Below, in pieces: positions 23,937 to 32,193 of a stretch of 64,000 nt of DNA; the first letter of the stretch is position 1, and each line of letters begins with the position of its first letter. The notes beneath the pieces were generated by a model. The model saw nothing but the letters and a program-made list of their open reading frames with translations, searched no databases and had not been told where the DNA came from. The DNA is from Tepidamorphus sp. (lineage in GTDB: Bacteria; Pseudomonadota; Alphaproteobacteria; Rhizobiales; Tepidamorphaceae): assembly GCA_028280885.1 (NCBI GenBank), contig JANQKY010000087.1:1-64000 (forward strand), in the 5' to 3' direction. Both the position numbers and the translations under genes were made by a program.

Positions 23937-26666
23937 ATGGCCGGACTATCCAGCGTCGACATTCTTGGCGGCGGGCCGTCGGGGCTCTACACGGCGATCC
24001 TGCTGCGCCGGCTGATGCCGCATGTGCGGGTGCGGGTCAGCGAGCAGAACCCGGTCGGCGCGACCTTCGGCTTCGGTGTGGTGTTCTCCGACCAGGCGCT
24101 CGACTTTCTCAATGCCGACGATCCGCAGACGCACGATCTGGTGACGCCGCACATGGAGCGCTGGCGCAACATGACGCTCAATCTGCCGGGCGATCAGATC
24201 ACGCTGGACGGCGTCGGCTTTTCGGCGATCGGGCGGCTGGAGCTGAACGAGATTTTGCGCAAACGGGCCGAGGCGCTCGGCGCGGAGTTGCGGTTCTCGC
24301 ATCCGGTCTCCTCACTGGACGCGCTGGACGGCGATCTGGTGATCGGCGCCGATGGTTTGAACTCGCTCGTCCGCCAGTCGCTCGAAGACGCGTTCCGGCC
24401 GAAGATCGAGCCTTTCGAGAACCATTTCGCCTGGTTCGGCACCACCCGGCCGTTCGACACGCTGACCCAGACCTTCGTGAAGGCCGAGAAGGGCGCCTTC
24501 AACGCCCATCACTACCGTTTTTCGCCGAATAAGAGCACGTTCATCGTCGAATGCGACGACGCCACCTATCAGGCCTACGGGTTCGATGATCTTGATGAAG
24601 AGCAGAGCGCGCGGCTGTGCGAGGGCATCTTCGCCGACGTGCTGGACGGCGCGCCGCTCGTTACGAACAAGTCGATGTGGCGCCAGTTCCCGCGGCTGTG
24701 GTGCGAGAACTGGGTGTCGGGCCGCTACGCGCTGTTGGGCGATGCCGTTCATACCGCGCATTTCTCGATCGGCTCGGGCACGCGCCTTGCCATGGAGGAC
24801 GCGATCGCGCTCGTGCGGTCGCTGGCCGGGCACGCCGATATGGGCGAGGCGCTCGATGCCTATCAGCGCGAGCGCGCGCCGATCGCCAGGAAGATCGTCG
24901 ACGCGGCAAACCGGTCTGCGACCTGGTATGAAAGCTTCGCCGACAAGATGGCGCTGGCGCCGATCGATTTCGCCTTCGACTATCTGACACGGTCCGGGCG
25001 GATGGACATGGACCGCCTGCGCAAGATCGCGCCCGAATTCATCGGCCGGTACGAGGCCGAGAAGGCCGTCTCGCCCGACCCGATCGTCGATCCCGTCAGC
25101 GATACGGCTCCGGGCGCCGTCGAGATCGACTTTGACCGGGCCGCGCATCGCAACTGCTCGTCGATCCTCTGGGACAATCTCGACCGCAATCCCGACACGC
25201 TCGCGGTCACCGGCCCGGCCGGACAGATGACCTATGCCGAGCTGATCGACGAGGCCGGCCGCTGGGGCAACGCCTTCATCGCGGCGGGCCTTGAGCGGGG
25301 CGATCGCATCGCCTTCTTCCTGGACGATACGCCGGCCTATCCGGCCGCCTTCTTCGGCGCGGTGCGGGCCGGCTTCGTGCCGGTGCTCCTGAACATCCAG
25401 ACGACGCCGGACCTTCTGGCCTTCTTCCTTAAGGACAGCGGCGCGCGCATCGCGCTGTGCGAGGGATCGCTTACCGACCTGTTTGCCGATACGACGCTTG
25501 CGACGATGGTCGTCGTCAACGGCACGGCCGAGGGCCGTGGGCGTGTTTCTGCCGAGACTTTTCTTGGCGGTCACGACCCAGACCTGCCGTGCGCGGAGAC
25601 CGGGCCCGACGACATGGCCTTCTGGATGTATTCGTCAGGGTCGACCGGCCGGCCGAAGGGCATCGTCCACCTGCATCACGACATGGCCTATACGCGGGCG
25701 AGCTTCGGCGAGCACATTCTCAAACTGAAGGCCGACGACGTCTGCTTCTCCGTGCCGAAGATCTATTTCGCCTATGGCTTCGGCAACGCCATCACCTTTC
25801 CCTTCTCGGTCGGCGCGACGAGCGTGCTGATGCCCGGACAGCCGCGCGCCGAGGCCGTTCTCGATACGATCGAGGCGTTCCGGCCGACGGTGCTGTTCGG
25901 CCTGCCGACGCTCTATACCGCGCTTGCCCGCGCGCCCGGTGTCGAAACGCGCGATCTTTCCAGCATTCAGAAATCGATGTCGGCGGCCGAAATCCTGTCG
26001 GAGGATATCTACGCGGCCTGGGAAAAGCTGACGGGCAAGGGGCCGACCGAGGGGCTCGGCTCGACGGAACTGTTGCACATCTACCTGTCGAACCGGCTCG
26101 ACGATCACCGGATCGGCGCGGCGGGTGCCCGCGTGCCGGGCTATGAGGTGCGTCTGGAGACGCCCGAGGGCGCGCCCGCCGCACCCGGCGAGGAAGGCGT
26201 GATGTTCGTGCGCGGCCATTCGTCCGCGCCCTGCTACTGGAACCGGCCGGACAAGACCCGCGACACCATGCGCGGCGACTGGATCAATACCGGCGACCGG
26301 TTCATCGAGAAGGACGGCTATTTCTACTTCCAGGGCCGCGCCGATGAGCTGATCAAGGTGTCCGGCCAATGGGTCTGGCCGCTCGAGGTCGAAACATGCC
26401 TCAACGACCATCCCGACGTGCATGAATGCGCCGTGATGGCGCATCAGCTCGCCGACAAGCGCATGACGCTGCGCGCGGTGATCTGCCTGCGCGACGGTAT
26501 CGCTCAGGACGAGGCGCAGACCCGGGCCCTGCAGGATTACGTCAAGGCGCGGCTGCAGCCGTTCAAATATCCGCGCATCGTCGACTACGTCGCCGCGTTG
26601 CCGAAGACGGGAACCGGCAAGATCGACCGCCAGGCGCTCGCCGCGCCGGCCGTCGACGCAGCCTGA
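23937..26666 (+). CDS. Fusion of FAD-dependent aryl-CoA hydroxylase and aryl-CoA ligase
   Basis: Single polypeptide of 909 residues. Residues 1 to about 385 are a class A flavin monooxygenase: FAD motif GGGPSG (11-16), IGADGLNSLVRQSL, and GRYALLGDAVHTAHFSIGSG with Asp269. FGVVFSDQALDFL and the overall layout recall salicylyl-CoA 5-hydroxylase and 2-aminobenzoyl-CoA monooxygenase. Residues about 395-909 are a benzoate-CoA-ligase-type enzyme: YSSGSTGRPKG (565-575), LPTLYTALARAPG, LGSTELLHIYLSN, GDWINTGDRF, and catalytic Lys895 in GTGKID. A GGGAGGAG site precedes the ATG. With gentisate dioxygenase downstream, it probably activates salicylate or a similar acid and hydroxylates the thioester. Both active sites look complete. 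Confidence 0.87.
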   Translation: MAGLSSVDILGGGPSGLYTAILLRRLMPHVRVRVSEQNPVGATFGFGVVFSDQALDFLNADDPQTHDLVTPHMERWRNMTLNLPGDQITLDGVGFSAIGRLELNEILRKRAEALGAELRFSHPVSSLDALDGDLVIGADGLNSLVRQSLEDAFRPKIEPFENHFAWFGTTRPFDTLTQTFVKAEKGAFNAHHYRFSPNKSTFIVECDDATYQAYGFDDLDEEQSARLCEGIFADVLDGAPLVTNKSMWRQFPRLWCENWVSGRYALLGDAVHTAHFSIGSGTRLAMEDAIALVRSLAGHADMGEALDAYQRERAPIARKIVDAANRSATWYESFADKMALAPIDFAFDYLTRSGRMDMDRLRKIAPEFIGRYEAEKAVSPDPIVDPVSDTAPGAVEIDFDRAAHRNCSSILWDNLDRNPDTLAVTGPAGQMTYAELIDEAGRWGNAFIAAGLERGDRIAFFLDDTPAYPAAFFGAVRAGFVPVLLNIQTTPDLLAFFLKDSGARIALCEGSLTDLFADTTLATMVVVNGTAEGRGRVSAETFLGGHDPDLPCAETGPDDMAFWMYSSGSTGRPKGIVHLHHDMAYTRASFGEHILKLKADDVCFSVPKIYFAYGFGNAITFPFSVGATSVLMPGQPRAEAVLDTIEAFRPTVLFGLPTLYTALARAPGVETRDLSSIQKSMSAAEILSEDIYAAWEKLTGKGPTEGLGSTELLHIYLSNRLDDHRIGAAGARVPGYEVRLETPEGAPAAPGEEGVMFVRGHSSAPCYWNRPDKTRDTMRGDWINTGDRFIEKDGYFYFQGRADELIKVSGQWVWPLEVETCLNDHPDVHECAVMAHQLADKRMTLRAVICLRDGIAQDEAQTRALQDYVKARLQPFKYPRIVDYVAALPKTGTGKIDRQALAAPAVDAA

Positions 26667-26718
26667 AGACCAAACAGAAAAAGATCACTCGAAAACCACG
26701 TCGCAAGGGAGAACTCGA

Positions 26719-27696
26719 ATGCGGACGTCGTCCTACCTACTTGCCGGGATGCTGGCCATCGGCCTGGCAGGCCCCGTACCAACATCAGCCCTGGCGCAGG
26801 TCGCCGCGATCGCCACTCCGCCCCAGGGCTCGGTCTGGAACACCATGGCCTCGGTGATGGCGGGCCAAGCGCGCGAGAGCGCTGGCATGCGCATGGTCGT
26901 CCAACCCTATGGCGGCAACGCGCAGATGATGCAGGCGGTCAACGAAGGCGTTGCCGAGATGTCGCTGAACGATGTCAACGACGTCATCACCGCGGTCAAC
27001 GGCACCGGCGAATACAGCGCCGCCATGCCGAACCTTCGGGTGATCGCCCGGGTCAACCCGTTCCCGGTCGGTCTCTATGTCAAGGAAAGTTCGGGACTGA
27101 AGTCCGTTTCCGACCTGTCGGGCAAGTCGGTTCCGTCCGGCTGGGATGCGTTCCCGATCGCGCGGTCCCATATCAGCGCGATCCTGGCGGCCGGCGGCCT
27201 GACCTGGGACGACGTCAAGGGCGTGCCGGTACCCGAACTGATCCGCGGCTCCGACGACATGGCGTCGGGCCGGGTCGACAGCGCCTTCTTCGCGGTCGGC
27301 GGGCCGAAGGTCGCCGAGGTCGATGCCTCGGTCGGCGGCGTGCGCTTCCTGACCATCGATGCAAGCGAGGAAAACCTCGCGAAGATCCAGGCTGTCCGGC
27401 CGGCCTTCTACTTCATGGAAGTGCAGCCTGCGGCGCCGCGCGTCGGTGTCAAGGAGCCGATGATGTTCGTCACCTGGGACAATGTCCTCGTCGCCGGCAG
27501 CCATGTTTCGGACGATCAGGTCAAGGACTTCCTCGCGGTGGTCTTCGACGAGGCCGAGGCGATCGGCAGCGCCTATCCGCCGCTGCGGGCGCTCAATCTT
27601 CAGACCGCCTACAAGGACTATCCGGGCCTCGATTACCATCCCGGCGCGGTCGCTTTCTTTGAAGAGCGCGGCATCGCCAAGGCGCCGGCGGACTGA
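26719..27696 (+). CDS. TAXI-family TRAP solute-binding protein
   Basis: Periplasmic binding protein of 325 residues with a signal peptide ending near ALA (residue 26). It shows the TAXI layout: TPPQGSVWNTMASVMAG, VQPYGGNAQMMQAVNEGVAEMSLNDVND and SDLSGKSVPSGW. The second gene of the gentisate-route operon, it should deliver the substrate to the fused permease 34 bases downstream. The cargo is most likely the aromatic acid used by the hydroxylase-ligase (inference from position). Confidence 0.9.
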   Translation: MRTSSYLLAGMLAIGLAGPVPTSALAQVAAIATPPQGSVWNTMASVMAGQARESAGMRMVVQPYGGNAQMMQAVNEGVAEMSLNDVNDVITAVNGTGEYSAAMPNLRVIARVNPFPVGLYVKESSGLKSVSDLSGKSVPSGWDAFPIARSHISAILAAGGLTWDDVKGVPVPELIRGSDDMASGRVDSAFFAVGGPKVAEVDASVGGVRFLTIDASEENLAKIQAVRPAFYFMEVQPAAPRVGVKEPMMFVTWDNVLVAGSHVSDDQVKDFLAVVFDEAEAIGSAYPPLRALNLQTAYKDYPGLDYHPGAVAFFEERGIAKAPAD

Positions 27697-27730
27697 CGGC
27701 AAGGCAGCGGCCAGGGCGGGCCGGGATCTC

Positions 27731-29680
27731 ATGAGCCAGGCGCAACCAACCGTCGATGCGCGGCACGCCCGGTTTCGCCCGGTGATCGCCGGGCTGGCCG
27801 GTACGCTGACGGTGCTGTCGGTCGCGCAGGCGGCCGACATCCCCTCGCGGCTCGGCTATTCCTACTATACCGAGCAGTTCCTCGCGGTGGTGCTGGGCCT
27901 GAGCCTGGCGATCGTCTTCCTGGTCAAGCGGGCCACGCGGACGGCCCAGGCGGAACACCGGCCGCCGAGCATCATCGACGCGGTGCTCGCGGCCGCCGGC
28001 CTTGGCCTGTCGCTGTACGTTGCGATTGCCTATCCGAGCCTTGTCGGCCGGGCGATGATGCTGCCCTGGGACGCGCTGATCGTCGGGACCCTGCTGTTTC
28101 TTCTGGTGCTCGAAGGATTGCGCCGCGCCGTCGGGCTGACGCTGGTGATCGTCGTTGTCGTGATCGTCGGCTACGGCATGATCGGCCATCTCGTGCCGGG
28201 CATCCTGCAGACCCGCGAGGTCTCGCCGCAGCGGCTTTCCGTCTATCTCGCCTTCGACCCAAACGGCATGCTCGGCATCACGCTGAACGTGGCCGCGACC
28301 GTGGTCGTCGCCTTCGTCTTTTTCGGGCAGTTGCTGCTGCGCTCCGGCGGCGCTGACTTCTTCAACGACATCGCCATGGCGACTATGGGCCGGCGGCGCG
28401 GCGGCGCGGCCAAGATCTCGATCGTCGCGTCTGGCCTGTTCGGCTCGATTTCCGGCGTTGTCGTCTCCAATATCGTCGCGACCGGCGTCGTGACGATCCG
28501 CCTGATGATCCAGTCCGGTTTCCGCCGCACGTCGGCGGCAGCCGTCGAGGCGGTTGCCTCGACCGGCGGCCAGATCGCCCCGCCGGTGATGGGCGCGGTC
28601 GCCTTCCTGATGGCCGATATCCTGCAAAGGCCCTATGCGGAAATCGTCGTCGCCGCGATCGTCCCGGCGCTGCTCTATTACGTGTCACTGTTCGCGCAGG
28701 CCGACCTGCAGGCGGCGAAGCAGAATATCAAGCCGGTCGAGGGCGAGGAGATCCCGCCGGTCGCAGGCGTCATGAAGCGCGGCTGGGTGTTCGTTCTGCC
28801 GTTTGCCGCGATCATCACCGCGCTGTTCTGGTTCAACCAGCGGGCGGAGACGGCGGCACTCTGGGGCGGCGCGGGCGCCTTGCTGATCGGTCTTCTGCTC
28901 GGCTACGGCGCCACCAGGATGTCGCTCCGCGACCTCTGGGACAGCGCGGTGGAGACCGGCCGCTCGATCACCGATATCCTGATGATTTCGGCCGCCGCCG
29001 GCTTCATCATCGGCGTCCTGAACGTCACCGGCCTTGGCTTCGCTGTCACCTTCGCGCTGGTCGATCTCGGTCAGGGCAGCCTGTTCCTGCTGCTGCTGAT
29101 TTCGGCCGCTGTCTGCCTGGTGCTCGGCATGGGCATGCCGACGGTCGGCGTCTATCTGCTGCTGGCGGTGCTGGTCGCGCCCTCGCTGATCGAGACCGGG
29201 GTCGAGCCGATCGCCGCCCACCTGTTCATCTTCTATCTCGGCATGATGTCGATGGTGACGCCGCCGATCGGCATTGGCGCGTTCTTCGCCGCCTCGATCG
29301 CCAAGGCCTCGCCGATGAAGACGGCGTTCGAAGCGATGCGGTTCGGCTGGACGGCTTATATCGTGCCTTTCCTGTTCGTGTTCTCACCCGCCCTGCTGCT
29401 GATCGGCGAGCCGGCGGAAATCGTAATTGCCGTTACGACGGCAATCCTCGGCGTCTATGCCATATCGGCGGCCTTCGTCGGCTATCTGCACGGGCCGTCC
29501 GGGCCTATCCGCCGGCTGCTGACCGGGGCTGCCGGCGCCGCGCTGCTGCTGCCGCCCGGCGTCGGCGGGGATCAGACGCTGTGGGTGAATGCAATTGGCT
29601 TCGTCATGCTCGCCGGCCTGTGGTTTACCGGTCGTACCGAGGTCCGGAGCGAAGCGTTAAAGAAGGTGCCCGGCCTTTAA
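27731..29680 (+). CDS. TRAP transporter fused permease (TAXI type)
   Basis: Membrane protein of 649 residues with a DctQ-like four-helix part fused to a DctM-like part, the normal form for TAXI systems. Typical stretches are SGLFGSISGVVVSNIVATGVVTI, EAVASTGGQIAPPVMGAVAFLMA, GMGMPTVGVYLLLAVLVAPSLIE and GMMSMVTPPIGIGAFFAA. The ATG at 27731 fits the start of the first hydrophobic region; the open frame extends far upstream inside the binding-protein gene and is not used. It works with the preceding binding protein. Confidence 0.92.
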   Translation: MSQAQPTVDARHARFRPVIAGLAGTLTVLSVAQAADIPSRLGYSYYTEQFLAVVLGLSLAIVFLVKRATRTAQAEHRPPSIIDAVLAAAGLGLSLYVAIAYPSLVGRAMMLPWDALIVGTLLFLLVLEGLRRAVGLTLVIVVVVIVGYGMIGHLVPGILQTREVSPQRLSVYLAFDPNGMLGITLNVAATVVVAFVFFGQLLLRSGGADFFNDIAMATMGRRRGGAAKISIVASGLFGSISGVVVSNIVATGVVTIRLMIQSGFRRTSAAAVEAVASTGGQIAPPVMGAVAFLMADILQRPYAEIVVAAIVPALLYYVSLFAQADLQAAKQNIKPVEGEEIPPVAGVMKRGWVFVLPFAAIITALFWFNQRAETAALWGGAGALLIGLLLGYGATRMSLRDLWDSAVETGRSITDILMISAAAGFIIGVLNVTGLGFAVTFALVDLGQGSLFLLLLISAAVCLVLGMGMPTVGVYLLLAVLVAPSLIETGVEPIAAHLFIFYLGMMSMVTPPIGIGAFFAASIAKASPMKTAFEAMRFGWTAYIVPFLFVFSPALLLIGEPAEIVIAVTTAILGVYAISAAFVGYLHGPSGPIRRLLTGAAGAALLLPPGVGGDQTLWVNAIGFVMLAGLWFTGRTEVRSEALKKVPGL

Positions 29681-29723
29681 AGAGTGGTTCGGGATTAAGC
29701 GCATGACTGAAAAGGAGAGTTGA

Positions 29724-30425
29724 ATGGCCTTTGTTTTCCCCCCGCAGCCCGTGCCGAGTGTCGCGGTCGCCGGCTCTGAGGACCGGCTGCCGGTGCGGCG
29801 GATCTTCTGTGTCGGGCGGAACTATGCCGCGCATGCCCGCGAGATGGGCCAGGATCCCGACCGCGATCCGCCGTTCTTCTTCACAAAGCCCGCCGACGCC
29901 GTGGTCGATGCCGGCGAGACGGTCGCCTACCCGCCGCTCACCGAGAACCTCCACTACGAGGCCGAACTGGTCGCCGTCATCGGTACCGCCGGCCGTGGCA
30001 TCGGGGTCGACGATGCGCTGTCGCATGTCTGGGGCTATGCGATCGGCAACGACCTGACGCGCCGCGACCTGCAGCTTGCCGCGCGCGAAAAGGGGCGGCC
30101 GTGGGATTTCGGCAAGGCCTTCGATCGCTCGGCCGTGATCGGCCCGGTCCATCCGGTCTCTGACGTTGGGCATCCGGCAACGGGCGCGATCAGGCTCACA
30201 CTCAATGGCGAGACCAGGCAGGACGCCGATCTTGCCGACCTGATCTGGTCCGTTCCGGAGGTGATCTCGATCCTGTCGCACTCGATCGCACTCAAACCCG
30301 GCGACCTGATCATGACCGGTACGCCGGCCGGCGTCGGGCCGATGAAACCCGGCGATACCTGCGTCGTCGCGGTCGCGGGGCTCGGCGAGATCGAAACACC
30401 GATCGGTGCGCGTGAGAGTGCCTAA
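29724..30425 (+). CDS. Fumarylpyruvate hydrolase (FAH family)
   Basis: Fumarylacetoacetate-hydrolase-fold enzyme of 233 residues. It closely resembles NagK-type fumarylpyruvate hydrolases: RRIFCVGRNYAAHAREMG, PPFFFTKPADAVV, the metal-binding Glu residues in LHYEAELVAVIG, Asp in IGNDLTRRDLQ, and IMTGTPAGVGPMKPGD. It would cleave fumarylpyruvate into fumarate and pyruvate, the last step of the gentisate route. It has a GGAGAG ribosome site and lies 41 bases before gentisate dioxygenase. Confidence 0.9.
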   Translation: MAFVFPPQPVPSVAVAGSEDRLPVRRIFCVGRNYAAHAREMGQDPDRDPPFFFTKPADAVVDAGETVAYPPLTENLHYEAELVAVIGTAGRGIGVDDALSHVWGYAIGNDLTRRDLQLAAREKGRPWDFGKAFDRSAVIGPVHPVSDVGHPATGAIRLTLNGETRQDADLADLIWSVPEVISILSHSIALKPGDLIMTGTPAGVGPMKPGDTCVVAVAGLGEIETPIGARESA

Positions 30426-30466
30426 GGCGCGCCGGCCTGTCGGAGGGACAAGAGAGAGGAGCGACC

Positions 30467-31567
30467 ATGCTGGATGTATCTGAAACGCCTGCCAACGAAA
30501 TGCAGCCGGAGGACACGCCGGAACTGCGCGAGCTCTATGCCGGCTTCGAGCGGGAACACCTGCTGCCGCTATGGACGCAGCTTGGCGACCTGATGCCGAT
30601 GCATCCCAAGCCGAAGGCGGTGGCGCATGTCTGGAAATGGGCCAACCTTTTGCCGCTTGCGCGGAAATCGGGCGAGCTCGTGCCGGTCGGCCGCGGCGGC
30701 GAGCGCCGGGCGATCGGGCTCGCCAACCCGGGCCTCGGCGGGCATGCCTATGTCAGCCCGACGATGTGGGCGGCGATCCAGTATCTCGGGCCCAAGGAGA
30801 CGGCGCCGGAGCACCGCCATTCCCAGAACGCCTTCCGCTTCGTCGTCGAGGGCGAGGGGGTGTGGACCGTGGTGAACGGCGATCCGGTGCGCATGAGCCG
30901 GGGCGATCTCCTGCTGACGGCGGGCTGGAATTTCCACGGCCATCACAACGATACCGACCAGCCGATGGCCTGGATCGACGGCCTGGACATCCCCTTCGTC
31001 CAGCACAACGACACCGGCTTCTTCGAATTCGGCGCTGATCGTGTAACGGACTACGCGACGCCGGAGTTTTCACGCTCCGAGCGGCTGTGGTGCCATCCGG
31101 GGCTGCGGCCGCTGTCGGGCCTTCAGGACACGGTGTCCTCGCCGATCGGCGCTTATCGCTGGGACTTCACCGACCGGGCGCTTGCCGAGCAGCTTCTGCT
31201 GGAGGACGAGGGGCAGCCGGCGACCGTCGAACCGGGCCATGCGGCGATCCGCTACGTCAATCCGACCACCGGCGGCGACGTCATGCCGACCATCCGCTGC
31301 GAGTTCCACCGCCTGCGCGCGGGTACGCAGACGCCGGCCCGGCAGGAGGTCGGCTCGACCGTCTTCCAGGTCTTCGAGGGGCGTGGCGCGGTGGTGGTGG
31401 ACGGTGTCGAGCACGCCCTCGATATCGGCGACCTCTTCGTCGTTCCCTCGTGGATCTCCTGGTCTTTGCAGGCGGAGACGCAGTTCGATCTGTTCCGCTT
31501 TTCCGATGCGCCGATCATGGAGCGCCTCGGTTTCGCGCGGACGCAGAGGGAGGGGGAAACCCGGTGA
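30467..31567 (+). CDS. Gentisate 1,2-dioxygenase
   Basis: Bicupin Fe(II) ring-cleavage enzyme of 366 residues that opens gentisate to maleylpyruvate. The N-terminal cupin carries the iron-binding set PEHRHSQNAFRFVVEGEG and GWNFHGHHN; the C-terminal cupin has PARQEVGSTVFQVFEGRG and GDLFVVPSWISW. The opening MHPKPKAVAHVWKW is typical. Some homologues act on salicylate or 1-hydroxy-2-naphthoate, but the neighbouring FAH and isomerase-like genes favour gentisate. The stop overlaps the next gene's GTG by four bases (GTGA). Confidence 0.92.
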   Translation: MLDVSETPANEMQPEDTPELRELYAGFEREHLLPLWTQLGDLMPMHPKPKAVAHVWKWANLLPLARKSGELVPVGRGGERRAIGLANPGLGGHAYVSPTMWAAIQYLGPKETAPEHRHSQNAFRFVVEGEGVWTVVNGDPVRMSRGDLLLTAGWNFHGHHNDTDQPMAWIDGLDIPFVQHNDTGFFEFGADRVTDYATPEFSRSERLWCHPGLRPLSGLQDTVSSPIGAYRWDFTDRALAEQLLLEDEGQPATVEPGHAAIRYVNPTTGGDVMPTIRCEFHRLRAGTQTPARQEVGSTVFQVFEGRGAVVVDGVEHALDIGDLFVVPSWISWSLQAETQFDLFRFSDAPIMERLGFARTQREGETR

Positions 31568-32124
31568 GCCTCTTGGGAGAGGCTGCTCCGGACACCGTAC
31601 CGAGCCGGGAGATCATATTGGCCTTGCGGGGCACGGCTGCGTTCGCCCGCTGTCTGAACGACCTGAGCGATGCCGCGCTTGATGGTCCGTCCCGGATCGC
31701 CGGGCTGTCGCGCCGGCTTATCGTCGCCAGGGTCGGCTATCAGGCGCGTCTGCTCGCCGAGGCGATCGGCCGGGTGCGTCGTCGGGACGCGATACCGGGT
31801 GTCCCGCCCACGCTGGCGGAAGCGGAAGTCTCCGGCGCGACCTTGCCGGCGCATGCGTTGCGGCACCTGTTCGAGCACACGAAGGTGCATTTGCGCGTCG
31901 AGTGGCGCGACCTGACGGAGGCGGACTGGGATGCGGAGATCGATATCGGCCGCCATGTGGCGGTCCGTGAGACGCCGCTTGTTCGCGCCCACCTCGTCTG
32001 GCTCGCCGCCGTCGCGCTGGATGCCGGCCTGCGTCGGGCCGACATACCGGCCGAGATACGCGACTGTCTCGGTCTGGAGGCCAAGCGACCGATCCCCTTG
32101 CCCGCTTTGACGGCCGGATATTGA
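31564..32124 (+). CDS. Maleylpyruvate isomerase-like protein (MDMPI/DinB fold) lacking the expected metal ligands
   Basis: Protein of 186 residues starting at a GTG that overlaps the dioxygenase stop. Its layout resembles the mycothiol-dependent maleylpyruvate isomerase N-domain: PSRIAGLSRRLIVARVGYQARLL for the helix after PS-x-GW, then W-x-x-L...W and RAHLVWLAAVALDAG for REVWVHAVDLGAG. The recalled zinc ligands of the Corynebacterium enzyme (His52, Glu144, His148) align with Arg56, Leu144 and Ala148. Position between gentisate dioxygenase and the aminotransferase fits maleylpyruvate isomerisation, but without the metal site the mechanism would differ. A non-catalytic role is possible. Confidence 0.65.
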   Translation: MSLLGEAAPDTVPSREIILALRGTAAFARCLNDLSDAALDGPSRIAGLSRRLIVARVGYQARLLAEAIGRVRRRDAIPGVPPTLAEAEVSGATLPAHALRHLFEHTKVHLRVEWRDLTEADWDAEIDIGRHVAVRETPLVRAHLVWLAAVALDAGLRRADIPAEIRDCLGLEAKRPIPLPALTAGY

Positions 32125-32193
32125 CGTTTCCCGTAAAAGCCCCTCAGGTTGCGTCAGGACGCAATACGATAACGCGATGGGGGCGAAGCGCTC

